A DNA stretch of 64,000 bases from Amycolatopsis sp. NBRC 101858 (GTDB lineage: Bacteria; Actinomycetota; Actinomycetes; Mycobacteriales; Pseudonocardiaceae). Position 1 is the first letter of the stretch, and each line of letters starts with the position of its first letter. The notes beneath the pieces are model-generated. The model was not told the DNA's origin. It saw nothing but the letters and a program-made list of their open reading frames with translations, and searched no databases. Shown one piece after another: positions 34,000-42,771 of the stretch. The stretch spans positions 434,001-498,000 of the forward strand of contig NZ_BSTD01000006.1 of the NCBI RefSeq assembly GCF_030269325.1, written 5' to 3'. The position numbers and the translations under genes are program-made.

Positions 34000-34380
34000 T
34001 CACAGCCGGCCGACGGCGACGAACAGGCACACCGCGAAGATCACCCCGTTGATCCCGACGTTCCGCCACTCCGCCGGCTTGTGCTGCACGACCGCCAGCC
34101 GGCCGTGCATCGCCATCGCGCCCACCATCACCACGGCCAGGCCCACCGCCGCCCAGCCCGTCAGCACCGGGGCGATGCCCAGCAGCACCGGCAGGATCAG
34201 CCCCACCACGGCGAAGAGCTCACAGATCGCGGTGAACCGCACCACCGGCAGCGGGTACGCCGCCGCCCCCGTCTGGCCGGTTTCGAGCATCCGCTGCCGC
34301 GACATCGTCGACTTCAGCGCGCCCGACAGGGCGAAGATCGCGGCCAGCAGCACCTGGCCGACCCACAAAGCGGTGTTCAT
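34000..34380 (-). CDS. DoxX-family membrane protein
   Basis: 126 aa with four hydrophobic helices and the family-typical FALSGALKSTMSRQRM after helix 1, then VRFTAICELFAVVGLILP. Role unknown; some relatives act in redox or thiosulphate chemistry. ATG at 34380 with GGGAGG. It lies between the GntR regulator and the phosphonate operon on the same strand but seems functionally unrelated. Confidence 0.8.
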   Translation of the reverse strand: MNTALWVGQVLLAAIFALSGALKSTMSRQRMLETGQTGAAAYPLPVVRFTAICELFAVVGLILPVLLGIAPVLTGWAAVGLAVVMVGAMAMHGRLAVVQHKPAEWRNVGINGVIFAVCLFVAVGRL

Positions 34381-34439
34381 GACGTCCTCCCTTTCGGTTC
34401 GTGCGGGAGGAACGAGGACGCTCCGGAGAACGTGACGCC

Positions 34440-35213
34440 TCAGGCGCGGCCGAGGCGGGTCATGAAGCTGAGCCGGTCACCGCGGTACAGCGACCGCACC
34501 CGCTCGAACGGCGCGCCGTCCGGACCCCACGAGATGCGGTGCATGAGCAGCATCGGCAGGGCCGGGTTGGTGCCGATGAGCAGGGCTTCGCGCGGGGTCG
34601 CCAGCACCGTCTCGACGCGCTCCTCGGCGCCGTCGAACACCACGCCGAGCTGCTCGCTCAGGCACGCGTACAGCGACTGCTCGGGGTTGAACACCTCCAG
34701 GAGCGTCGGGAACCGCTCGGCCAGGAGATATGTCGACTCCAGGCCGACGCGCTCCTCGTCGGCCAGCAGCACCCGCTCGATGTGGATCACTTCGGCGTCC
34801 GAGGTGACCTGCAGGTCGGCGGCCAGCGCGCTGCCGGCCAGGCGCCGCTCCAGCGTGATCACGGTGCGACCCGGCCGGATGCCCTGCCGCCGCAGCCCTT
34901 CGGTGTAGCTCACCAGGGCCAGCGGCTGGACGAGCTTCGGGCCGGCGACGAACGTGCCGCTCCCCTGCCGCCGGCTGAGCCTGCCCTCGAGCACCAGCTC
35001 GCCGACCGCCTGCCGCACGGTCGCCCTCGACACCTCGAACCGCTCGCACAGTTCCCGTTCGGTGGGCAGCACCGATCCTTCGCCGAGTTCCGCGATCACC
35101 GCCAGCAGCTCGACCTTGACCGCGTAGTAGCGCGGGACGCGGCCGTGCTCGGGGATCCCGTCGAGCACGGGACCGTCGGCGGACAGGCGGGAATGACGTG
35201 AGGGGGCGGGCAC
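34440..35213 (-). CDS. GntR/HutC-type transcriptional regulator with UTRA ligand domain
   Basis: 257 aa. Winged HTH at about 30-100 (VLPTERELCERFEVSRATVRQAVGEL) followed by a UTRA domain ending MLLMHRISWGPDGAPFERVRSLY. HutC-type regulators such as PhnR control phosphonate operons, so this is the best candidate to control 28453-33903, although the DoxX gene intervenes. ATG at 35213. Confidence 0.83.
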   Translation of the reverse strand: MPAPSRHSRLSADGPVLDGIPEHGRVPRYYAVKVELLAVIAELGEGSVLPTERELCERFEVSRATVRQAVGELVLEGRLSRRQGSGTFVAGPKLVQPLALVSYTEGLRRQGIRPGRTVITLERRLAGSALAADLQVTSDAEVIHIERVLLADEERVGLESTYLLAERFPTLLEVFNPEQSLYACLSEQLGVVFDGAEERVETVLATPREALLIGTNPALPMLLMHRISWGPDGAPFERVRSLYRGDRLSFMTRLGRA

Positions 35214-35419
35214 GGAATCGACCCTATTCGCTTCCCGGTGCGCGGTGGTTCGCTGTGGCGCGTAACACGGCTGTCACACCGACGATCACCCGGTTGCCCC
35301 CGGCTCTCGCCGGCGCGTCTTTACGGCCGGGAAAGGCCCGGTGAACTCCAGGCCACAGCGTCCGCCGGATCCGCCGGTGAGAAATCACCCAACCGCCCGA
35401 AACATCCGAAGAAAGTTGG

Positions 35420-35449
35420 TTGTCCCGGTATGTGAGCACCTGGTGTAGT
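35420..35449 (+). promoter_or_regulatory. Weak promoter candidate for the trypsin gene
   Basis: TTGTCC, 18 bases, TGTAGT, about 55 bases before the TTG start. One TCCACTGTGGA word sits at 35475-35485, between this promoter and the gene. The gap 35214-35505 shows nothing else. Confidence 0.3.
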
Positions 35450-35474
35450 CATGGGGCCACTCTCGAGCTCGGCT

Positions 35475-35485
35475 TCCACTGTGGA
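35475..35485. repeat. TCCACWGTGGA word, intergenic copy
   Basis: Odd palindrome TCCACTGTGGA in the leader of the trypsin gene, one of eight exact copies in the window (10971, 17020, 35475, 42139, 43378, 54997, 59650, 63299). Confidence 0.6.
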
Positions 35486-35505
35486 CACTGGAAGGACTGA
35501 TCCCC

Positions 35506-36306
35506 TTGGCTCCCAAGCGCTGGTTCACCCTGCTCAGAAACGTCACCACCGCGGTGGCCGCGGTCGCCGCGGCCGCGTCGTTCGCCACCCCGGCGATCGC
35601 GGCCCAGCCGCCGTCCACCGACGTCGTCGGCGGGACCCGGGCCGCCCAGGGCGAGTTCCCGTTCATGGTCCGGCTGTCGATGGGCTGCGGCGGTGCGCTC
35701 TACACCAACCAGATCGTGCTGACCGCCGCGCACTGCGTCAGCCGGACGGGCTCGAACACGTCGATCACGGCGACCGTCGGCGTCGTCGACCTGCAGAGCA
35801 CGAGCGCCAAGAAGATCAAGTCCACCTACGTCTACCAGTCCCCCACCTACGGCACCTCGACCGGCGGCGACTGGGCGCTGATCAAGCTCGCGAGCCCGGT
35901 CACCGGCCTCTCGACGCTGCCGATCGCGACGACGACGACCTACAACACCGGCACGTTCACCGTGGCCGGCTGGGGCGCGGCGACCGAGGGCGGCGCCCAG
36001 CAGCGCTACCTGCTGAAGGCGACCGTCCCGTTCGTCTCCGACAGCACCTGCCAGGCCCAGGGCGGCAGCTACCCCGACCTGATCCCGAGCGCCGAGATCT
36101 GCGCCGGCAACCTGAGCGCGGGCGGGGTCGACACCTGCCAGGGCGACTCCGGCGGCCCGATGTTCCGCCGGGACAACAACAGCGCCTGGATCCAGGTCGG
36201 CATCGTCTCCTGGGGTGACGGCTGCGCCCGGCCGCACGCCCCCGGCGTCTACACCGAGGTGAGCACGTTCGCGTCGAAGATCGCCGCGGCCGCCGCTTCC
36301 CTGTAA
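35506..36306 (+). CDS. Secreted trypsin-like serine protease (S1A)
   Basis: 266 aa. Signal peptide to about residue 33 and a short propeptide ending before VVGG (residues 40-43), the new N-terminus after activation. Triad H76 (TAAHC), D122 (GGDWALIKL), S215 (GDSGGP); Asp209, six residues before the Ser, predicts trypsin specificity (Arg/Lys). Six Cys give three likely disulphides. The TTG start at 35506 is inferred from GGAAGGA upstream and the lack of any ATG or GTG in frame before the signal peptide. Resembles Streptomyces griseus trypsin. Confidence 0.9.
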   Translation: MAPKRWFTLLRNVTTAVAAVAAAASFATPAIAAQPPSTDVVGGTRAAQGEFPFMVRLSMGCGGALYTNQIVLTAAHCVSRTGSNTSITATVGVVDLQSTSAKKIKSTYVYQSPTYGTSTGGDWALIKLASPVTGLSTLPIATTTTYNTGTFTVAGWGAATEGGAQQRYLLKATVPFVSDSTCQAQGGSYPDLIPSAEICAGNLSAGGVDTCQGDSGGPMFRRDNNSAWIQVGIVSWGDGCARPHAPGVYTEVSTFASKIAAAAASL

Positions 36307-36321
36307 CCGCTCCCGCGAAGA

Positions 36322-36345
36322 GGGGGCCCGCCGCGGCGGGCCCCC
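36322..36345. terminator. Bidirectional terminator between convergent genes
   Basis: A perfect 24-bp palindrome, GGGGGCCCGCCG followed directly by its complement, flanked by A- and T-rich ends, centred between the trypsin stop and the nitronate-monooxygenase stop at 36347. Confidence 0.8.
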
Positions 36346-36346
36346 T

Positions 36347-37447
36347 TCAGCGCGTCTTGTCCAAACGCGACAGTGCGTCTTCGTAGCCGGCCACCAGATC
36401 CGCGACGACCTCGGCGACCGGGCGGACCGCGTTCATCCGCCCGACGATCTGCCCGACCGGCATCGACACCACGCTCGGGTCGTTCGCCGCGTGGATCCGG
36501 TTGTGGGCGTGGGAAACCAGCAGGTTCTGCAGCGGCATCGGCAGCGGCTCGGGCGCGTCCGCCGCGGCCCACGCCTCGGTCCAGCGGGTCTTGAGCAGCC
36601 GCGCGGGCTTGCCGGTGTAGATCCGCGTCCGGACCGTGTCCGACGACGTCGCGCCGACCAGCGCCTGCTGCATCGCCACGGACTCGCCCATGGTCTGCAG
36701 GTACTCCTCGGTGGCGAGCCACATCGACCCCATCCAGACGCCGGACGCGCCGAGCGCGAGCGCCGCGGCCACCTGCCGCCCGGACCCGATCCCGCCCGCG
36801 GCGAGCACCGGGACGTCGACGGCGTCGACGATCTCCGGCACCAGCACCATGGACGCGATCTCGCCGGTGTGCCCGCCGGCCTCGTAGCCCTGCGCGACCA
36901 CGAAGTCGACGCCGTTCGCGACGTGCCGGACCGCGTGCTCGGCCTTCCCGGCGAGCGCCGCGACCGGGACGCCCCGGTCGTGGCACTGGCCGATGACGTC
37001 CGCCGGCGGCGAGCCGAGGGCGTTGGCGATCAGCTTGATCGGGTGGTTGAGCGCGACCTCCACGTGCGACCGGGCCACCGAGTGGAGCCAGCCGAGCACG
37101 CCCGCGCGTTCGTCGGTGTCGTCCGGCAGCGGCGGGACCGAAAGGTCGCGCAGCACCTTGTCGACGAACGCGCGGTGGCCCTCCGGGATGTGCTTCGACA
37201 GGTCGACCTGGGTGCCCTCGGCGGGGATCTTCGCCGGCATCACGATGTCGACGCCGTAGGGCTTGCCGCCGGTGTTCTCGTCCATCCAGGTGAGCACCCG
37301 GTCGAGCTCGGCGGCGTCGTTGAACCGGACGCAGCCGAGCACGCCGAGCCCGCCGGCGCGGCTGAGCGCCGCGGCGACGTGCTCCGAGGGCGTGAACCCG
37401 ATGATCGGCAGGTCGATGCCGAGCCGGTCGCACAGGGATGTCCGCAC
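36347..37447 (-). CDS. Nitronate monooxygenase-family flavoprotein
   Basis: 366 aa FMN-dependent TIM barrel. Phosphate-binding AAGGIGSGRQVAAALALGASGVWMGS and the catalytic His in AGGHTG are present. It starts 13 bases after the fadD19 stop at a GTG with AGGAGG, so it is the second gene of a fadD19 operon. Family members oxidise nitroalkanes, but several act as reductases; in mycobacterial steroid degradation a relative (IpdC) works on ring C/D intermediates. This protein belongs to a different branch, and its substrate is open. Confidence 0.78.
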   Translation of the reverse strand: MRTSLCDRLGIDLPIIGFTPSEHVAAALSRAGGLGVLGCVRFNDAAELDRVLTWMDENTGGKPYGVDIVMPAKIPAEGTQVDLSKHIPEGHRAFVDKVLRDLSVPPLPDDTDERAGVLGWLHSVARSHVEVALNHPIKLIANALGSPPADVIGQCHDRGVPVAALAGKAEHAVRHVANGVDFVVAQGYEAGGHTGEIASMVLVPEIVDAVDVPVLAAGGIGSGRQVAAALALGASGVWMGSMWLATEEYLQTMGESVAMQQALVGATSSDTVRTRIYTGKPARLLKTRWTEAWAAADAPEPLPMPLQNLLVSHAHNRIHAANDPSVVSMPVGQIVGRMNAVRPVAEVVADLVAGYEDALSRLDKTR

Positions 37448-37460
37448 TGGTGGTGTCCTC

Positions 37461-39077
37461 CTAGACGGGCTGGGCCGCGGCCGGTTCGTGGTCGGCCGCG
37501 TAGCGCTGGGCCCACGGGTAGTCCGGCTTGCCGCTGGGCGAGCGGCCGATCTCGTCGGCCAGCCAGACGGTGCGCGGCACCTTGTAACCGGCGATCTCAC
37601 CGCGGACGTGCCGCTCGATCCCGGCGAGATCGGCTTCGGCGCCTTCGCGCAGCTGGACGACGGCGGCGACGCGCTGGCCGGTCCGCTCGTCCGGGATGCC
37701 GATGACGAGCGCGTCGAAGACGTCCGGGTGCGACTTGAGCGCGCCCTCGACCTCCTCCGGGTAGACCTTCTCGCCACCGGTGTTGACGCACTGGGAGCCG
37801 CGGCCGAGCAGGGTGACCGTGCCGTCCTCTTCGTAGCGGGCGTAGTCGCCCGGGACGACGTACCGGACGCCGTCGAGGTCGACGAAGATCGTCTTGCTCT
37901 TCTCGGGATCGCCGTAGTAGCCGAGCGGGACGTGCCCGCGGCGGCCGATCAGCCCGACCGCGCCGGCCTTCGGCTCGACGAGGCTGCCGTCGTCGTCCAG
38001 GAGGATGGCGTCCTTGCCGAAGCTGACCCGCGGGCCCGCGCTGTGGTCGGAGCCCTTGGCCACCATGCCGATCCCGGTGAAGCCGCTTTCCGACGAGCCG
38101 ATCGCGTCGGTGATCACGGCGTTCGGCACGAGCTCGACGAACTCCTGCTTCACCGACTGCGAGAACAGCGCGGCGTGGCTCGACACCGCGACGAGCGACG
38201 AACCGTCGTAGTCGCCCTCGCGGAACGCCTCGATCAGCGGCCGCGCCATCGCGTCGCCGACGATCGTGAGGACCTGGACCTTGTGCTCCTGCACGGCCTT
38301 CCAGATCTCGTGGGCGTCGAAGCGGGGCACGAACACCACCGGGCTGCCGGTGAACAGGGCGCCGAACGCGGCCCACTGCGCGGCGCCGTGGATCAGCGGA
38401 GCGGCGGGCAGCCGCGTCAGGCTGCCGGCCTTGCCCTGCTCGGCGAGCGTCCACTCGTCCGGGATGTACTCGCCGGTGACGAAGTTGATCCCGCCGCCGA
38501 GCGCGCGCCAGATGTCCTCGTGGCGCCAGAGCACGCCCTTCGGGTAGCCCGTCGTGCCGCCGGTGTAGAGGATGTAGAGGTCGTCGTTGCTGCGCTCGCC
38601 GAAGTCGCGCTCCGGGCTCTGGGCCTCCAGAGCGGCTTCGTAGTCGACACCGCCGTAGCTCGAGAAGTCGCCGTCACTGCCGTCGTCGATCACGACAACG
38701 TGTTTCAGTTTCGGCGATTCCGGCAGCGCCGCCACGACCTTGTCGGCGTAGCTTCTCTCGTGCACGAGCGCGACGAGGTCGGCGTCGTTGAAGAGGTACA
38801 CGAGCTCGCCGTGCACGTAGCGGTAGTTGACGTTGACGGCGATCGCGCGCAGCTTGTACGCCGCGATCATCGCCTCCAAGGCCTCGATCGAGTTGCGGGA
38901 GTAGACCCCGATGTGGGATCCGCGTCCCACGCCGTGTGCGGCGAGGTGGTGGGCGAGCCGGTTGGCCCGCGCCTCCAGTCCGGCGAAGGTGACCTGCCGG
39001 TCGCCGCACACGACCGCGACGCGCTCCGGCACGGCGTCGACGGCGTGCTCCAGAAGATCCGCGATGTTGAGTGCCAC
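37461..39077 (-). CDS. fadD19: Steroid side-chain acyl-CoA synthetase FadD19-like
   Basis: 538 aa AMP-forming ligase. ATP-binding YTGGTTGYPKG at 171-181, the adenylation motif GYYGDPEKS, and the C-terminal Lys in GRSPSGKPDY. The N-terminus (NIADLLEHAVDAVPERVAVVCGDRQ) and the segment SPERDFGERS closely follow mycobacterial FadD19, which activates the C26 side-chain acid of cholesterol. The GTG at 39077 is preferred over the ATG at 39095, which would put the start inside the KstR-type operator. Divergent from echA19, as in Mycobacterium. Confidence 0.85.
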   Translation of the reverse strand: MALNIADLLEHAVDAVPERVAVVCGDRQVTFAGLEARANRLAHHLAAHGVGRGSHIGVYSRNSIEALEAMIAAYKLRAIAVNVNYRYVHGELVYLFNDADLVALVHERSYADKVVAALPESPKLKHVVVIDDGSDGDFSSYGGVDYEAALEAQSPERDFGERSNDDLYILYTGGTTGYPKGVLWRHEDIWRALGGGINFVTGEYIPDEWTLAEQGKAGSLTRLPAAPLIHGAAQWAAFGALFTGSPVVFVPRFDAHEIWKAVQEHKVQVLTIVGDAMARPLIEAFREGDYDGSSLVAVSSHAALFSQSVKQEFVELVPNAVITDAIGSSESGFTGIGMVAKGSDHSAGPRVSFGKDAILLDDDGSLVEPKAGAVGLIGRRGHVPLGYYGDPEKSKTIFVDLDGVRYVVPGDYARYEEDGTVTLLGRGSQCVNTGGEKVYPEEVEGALKSHPDVFDALVIGIPDERTGQRVAAVVQLREGAEADLAGIERHVRGEIAGYKVPRTVWLADEIGRSPSGKPDYPWAQRYAADHEPAAAQPV

Positions 39078-39087
39078 GCCCTCAAAG

Positions 39088-39101
39088 TAGAACATGTTAT
39101 C
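39088..39101. promoter_or_regulatory. KstR-type operator between fadD19 and echA19
   Basis: TAGAACATGTTATC matches the KstR consensus TnnAACnnGTTnnA at all fixed positions but the last. Located in the 61-bp divergent intergenic region, where one dimer could repress both genes. Confidence 0.62.
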
Positions 39102-39138
39102 GTTCTGGGCAATGGCACTGCTCCTTCAGGAGGTTTCC

Positions 39139-39927
39139 GTGGGTGAACCGCACGCGCTGGTCTCACAGGAGGGCCAGACCCTCGTCGTGACGATGAACCG
39201 GCCCGAGGCGCGCAACGCGATCACCGGCGAGATGATGTCGATCATGGTCGAGGCCTGGGACCGGGTCGACTCCGACGACGGCATCCGCAGCTGCATCCTG
39301 ACCGGCGCGGGCGGCGCGTTCTGCGCGGGCGCGGACCTGAAGTCGATGTCCCGGAACTCGCCGTCGAAGGCGTTCGACGCGGGCAAGTTCGACCCGGCGC
39401 ACATCCCGGGCCTCCTCAAGGGGCGCCGCCTGACCAAGCCGCTGATCGCGGCGGTCGAGGGACCGGCGATCGCGGGCGGGACGGAGATCCTCCAGGGGAC
39501 CGACATCCGGGTCGCGGGCGCTTCCGCGCGCTTCGGCGTGTCCGAGGCGCGGTGGGGGTTGTTCCCGATGGGCGGATCGGCGGTGCGGCTGCCGCGCCAG
39601 ATCCCGTACACGGTGGCGGCGGACATCCTGCTGACGGGCCGCCACCTGACCGCCGACGAAGCGCTGGCCATCGGCTTGATCGGGCACGTGGTGCCGGAAG
39701 GCCAGGCGCTCGCGAAGGCGCTGGAGCTGGCTTCGCTGGTGAACGCCAACGGGCCGGTCGCGGTGCGGGCGATCCTCCGGACGATCCGGGACACCGAGGG
39801 CCTCCACGAGGAGGAGGCCTTCAAGCTCGACTCGCAGTACGGGATCGAGGTCTTCGCTTCGGAGGACGCGAAGGAAGGGCCGAAGGCGTTCTCGGAGAAG
39901 CGGAAGCCGGAGTTCAAGGGCCGCTGA
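39139..39927 (+). CDS. echA19: Enoyl-CoA hydratase EchA19-like (steroid side chain)
   Basis: 262 aa crotonase, as long as mycobacterial EchA19. Oxyanion-hole segments FCAGADLKS and AIAGGTEILQGTDIRVAG; the block KGRRLTKPLIAAVEGPAIAG is nearly identical to the mycobacterial protein. The GTG at 39139 follows AGGAGG at ideal spacing. Expected to hydrate the C24/C25 steroid enoyl-CoA in the first side-chain beta-oxidation cycle. Confidence 0.87.
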   Translation: MGEPHALVSQEGQTLVVTMNRPEARNAITGEMMSIMVEAWDRVDSDDGIRSCILTGAGGAFCAGADLKSMSRNSPSKAFDAGKFDPAHIPGLLKGRRLTKPLIAAVEGPAIAGGTEILQGTDIRVAGASARFGVSEARWGLFPMGGSAVRLPRQIPYTVAADILLTGRHLTADEALAIGLIGHVVPEGQALAKALELASLVNANGPVAVRAILRTIRDTEGLHEEEAFKLDSQYGIEVFASEDAKEGPKAFSEKRKPEFKGR

Positions 39928-39930
39928 CGT

Positions 39931-41080
39931 TCAGACCCGGACCGGCTCGTCCCAGTCGAGGTGGTGCTCGTAGATCCACCGGCTCGGGTCGCCCCCGGTG
40001 CGGGCCATGCGTTTCACGGCCAGGCTCATGACGACGTCGCGCGGCACCCGGGCCAGGGCCGAGCGCCTTCCAGCCGCCGGTCCGGTTGCCTTGCGCGACA
40101 ACGCGTTCCACCCGCTCGCGCCGCAGCCGTTCGTAGGCGGTGAAGGCGGTTTCGACGCTCGGGCTGTCGCGCGGGCACCGGGCCGGCACGACGGCGTCCT
40201 CGATGGCCATCGCCGCGCCCTGCCCGATCGACGGGGCGGTGGCGTGCGCGGCGTCCCCGATGACGATCATCCGCTCGCGGTGCCACCGCGGCACCCTCGG
40301 GACGTCGTAGGTGTTCCACCCCGAGAAGATCTCCCCAGTCGCCGCGATGATGTCCACGGCGGGCCCGTGGTCGCGGCGGAACAGGTCGATCAGCCGGGAC
40401 CGCCACTCCTGCGGGCCGATCGCCGCCGGCTCCGCCGGTGAAGGCTCGGTGGCGCTCGCCGGGTTCGCCACCCACCAGACTTCGCCGTCCGGGTGCGCGG
40501 TGTGGGCGAAGAAGCAGCGCCGGCCGAAGATCGCGTGCATCCTGCCCGGCTCGCCGGCCGGGACGCCGCGCGCGTACCCACCGGTGTTGAGCAGCCCGGT
40601 GTACCGCGCGCCCGGCACGCCGGGGTCGATGATCTCGCGGGTGCGCGACCGCAGGCCGTCCGCACCGATCAGCAGGCCGCCTTCGGCGCTCGTGCCGTCG
40701 GCGAACCGGGCCCGCACGCCGCCATCGGCGCTTTCCGCGGCCACGAGCCGCTTGCCGTACTCGAAGGGCACACCGCACCGGACGGCCTGCTCGCGGAGGG
40801 CGCGGTAGAGGTCGGCCCGCTTGACCGTGCGGCTCACCGCGCCGTCCGCCAGGGCCGCGCCGTAGGGCAGCTCGCCGAGCTTCCGGCCGGACCCGCTGCT
40901 GATCGTGATCCGCGGCGTGTCGAAGCCGAGCCCGCGGACGTCGACGTCGATCGCGCGCAGGGCGTCCAGGGCGTTCACCGCGAGCGTCAGGTAGACGCCC
41001 GCGTTGTCCGCGGTCCGGTCGTACGCCTCGAAGGCGACGGCCGGATTCCCGCCTTGTGCAGGGCGATCGCAAGCCACGAA
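39931..41080 (-). pseudogene. Decayed FAD-dependent monooxygenase (two frameshifts, no N-terminal FAD motif)
   Basis: The middle of the protein is intact (FEAYDRTADNAG, RTVKRADLYRALREQAV, LIGADGLRSRTRE, MIVIGDAAHATAPSIGQGAAMAIEDA). The end is continued in another frame after about 40060 (RVPRDVVMSLAVKRMA ... WIYEHHLDWDEPVRV, stop at 39931). The start is in a third arrangement: LAIALHKAGIRP is readable out of frame up to about 41042, and the GxGxxG FAD-binding start is missing. The lost N-terminus abuts the decayed divergent TetR gene, as if a deletion removed the shared promoter. Sequencing error could explain one frameshift but not the missing start. Confidence 0.75.
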
Positions 41081-41087
41081 GGCGAGG

Positions 41088-41710
41088 ACGACGAACGACA
41101 AGCTGCCGGCCGGGCCGGAACTGCTCTGGGGACGCGGCGAGGAGCAGGCACCCAAGCCGGGCCTGAGCGTGCCCGCCATCGTGACCGCGGCCGTGGACCT
41201 GGCCGACACCGAGGGCGTCGGCGCGGTCTCGATGGCCCGGATCGCCGAGCGGCCGGGGTTCACCACGATGTCGCTCTACCGGCACGTCAAGAGCAGGAAC
41301 GACGTGCTTGCGCGCACACGTGGGTCGTGCACCTGCCCATCACCGGGCCGCCGGTGACCCCCAACCAGCCGGCCTGGACCGACCGCGCCCTGCGCGGGAC
41401 CGGGCTCACCGAACGCGACAAGACCGGTGTGGTCCTGCTGGTCGCCAACTACCTCCTGGCCACCGCCCGGCTGACCACCGACCTCGGGCCGGCCGCGTCG
41501 GGCGAGTCGATCGCCGCCTACCGCACCCTGCTCGGCGGCCTCGCCGACGCGCGGCGGTTCCCCGCGCTGCGCACGGCGATCGACGCCGGCGCGTTCGACT
41601 ACCCCGAGGACACCGCCGAGGAGGACCGGCAGTTCGACTACACGTTCGGCCTGGACCGGATCCTGGACGGCGTCGAGGCGCTCATCCGGCAGCGAGCCGC
41701 CGGCACCTGA
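41088..41710 (+). pseudogene. Decayed TetR-family regulator (internal deletion and frame change)
   Basis: The N-terminal HTH is readable from about 41097 (NDKLPAGPELLWGRG, GAVSMARIAERPGFTTMSLYRHVKSRNDVL). Then about 50 residues of the ligand domain are missing, and the rest continues in another frame (HTWVVHLPITGPPVTPNQPAWTDRAL to RQRAAGT). ACG ACG AAC stands where an ATG start would be expected. It was probably the regulator of the divergent FAD monooxygenase. Confidence 0.72.
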
Positions 41711-41718
41711 CCCGAATC

Positions 41719-41732
41719 TAGAACGCGTTCCA
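41719..41732 (+). promoter_or_regulatory. KstR-type operator, perfect consensus
   Basis: TAGAACGCGTTCCA fits TnnAACnnGTTnnA at every fixed base, 49 bases upstream of the DUF35 gene. Confidence 0.72.
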
Positions 41733-41763
41733 TGCGTCGGAGCCTGGATCTTGCCGCCAGAAC

Positions 41764-41777
41764 GAGAACGTGTTTCA
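41764..41777 (+). promoter_or_regulatory. KstR-type operator, second copy
   Basis: GAGAACGTGTTTCA: all fixed bases except the first, directly before the ATG at 41781 and 45 bases from the perfect site, so two dimers could bind one face of the promoter region. Confidence 0.55.
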
Positions 41778-41780
41778 CTC

Positions 41781-42764
41781 ATGACTGTGACCGAGACACC
41801 ACTGGCGGCACCCCTCAACGTCGGCTTCGACTACACGCGCTCCACCGGGCCCGTCCTGGGCCGGTTCGTGAACGCGCTGCGCGAACGCCGCATCGAAGGC
41901 ATCCGGGGCAGTGACGGCCGCGTGCACGTTCCGCCCGTCGAGTACGACCCCGTGACCGCCGATCAGCTCAGCGAGTTCGTCCCAGTGGCCGACGAGGGCA
42001 CCGTCGTCTCCTGGTCCTGGTGCGCCGAGCCGCTCGACGGGCAGCCGCTCAACCGCCCCTTCGCCTGGGCCCTGGTCAAGCTCGACGGCGCCGACACCGC
42101 CCTGCTGCACGCGGTCGACGCCGGCGAGCCCGGGAAGATCCACAGTGGACAGCGGGTTCGGGTGAAGTGGGCCGAGGACACCGTCGGGCACATCCGCGAC
42201 ATCGCCTACTTCCTGCCGGCCGACGCCGAGGACACCACGCCGACCGAGCCCGCTCCCCCGGTCGCCGAGCGCGCGGAAGGCGCTCCGGTCAGCGTGGTCA
42301 TCACGCCGGTGCACCTGAAGTACCAGCACTCCGCCTCCCCCGAGGAAAGCCGCTACCTGCGCGGGCTCGCCGAGGGCAAGCTGATCGGCCAGCGCTGCCC
42401 CGCCTGCGAGAAGGTCTACATCCCGCCGCGCGGTGCCTGCCCGACCGACGGCGTCCCCACGACCGACGAGGTAGAACTGCCCGACACCGGCATCGTGACG
42501 ACGTTCTGCATCGTCAACGTCCCGTTCCTCGGCCAGCGCCTCAAGCCGCCGTACGTCGCCGCGTACATCCTGCTCGACGGCGCCGACATCGCCTTCCTCC
42601 ACCTCGTCCTCGGCTGCGACGCCCAGGACGTCAAGATGGGCATGCGCGTGCGCGCGGCCTGGAAACCCCGCGACGAGTGGTGGACGTCGCTGGAGAACAT
42701 CAGCCACTTCGAGCCGACCGGCGAGCCGGACGCGGCCTACGAAACCTTCGCCCACCACCTGTGA
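41781..42764 (+). CDS. Tandem DUF35/OB-fold protein of the steroid ltp operon (Rv3521-like)
   Basis: 327 aa. The N-terminal half is an OB-fold-like domain (VVSWSWCAEPLDGQPLNRPFAWALVKLDG). The C-terminal half is a complete DUF35: rubredoxin-like zinc ribbon CPACEKVYIPPRGACP followed by an OB fold (GIVTTFCIVNVPFLGQRLKPPYVAAYILLDG). DUF35 proteins act as partners of thiolase-like Ltp enzymes. It heads an operon with ltp4 and ltp3, the same order as Rv3521-Rv3522-Rv3523. ATG at 41781. Confidence 0.82.
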   Translation: MTVTETPLAAPLNVGFDYTRSTGPVLGRFVNALRERRIEGIRGSDGRVHVPPVEYDPVTADQLSEFVPVADEGTVVSWSWCAEPLDGQPLNRPFAWALVKLDGADTALLHAVDAGEPGKIHSGQRVRVKWAEDTVGHIRDIAYFLPADAEDTTPTEPAPPVAERAEGAPVSVVITPVHLKYQHSASPEESRYLRGLAEGKLIGQRCPACEKVYIPPRGACPTDGVPTTDEVELPDTGIVTTFCIVNVPFLGQRLKPPYVAAYILLDGADIAFLHLVLGCDAQDVKMGMRVRAAWKPRDEWWTSLENISHFEPTGEPDAAYETFAHHL

Positions 42765-42771
42765 GGTCCTG

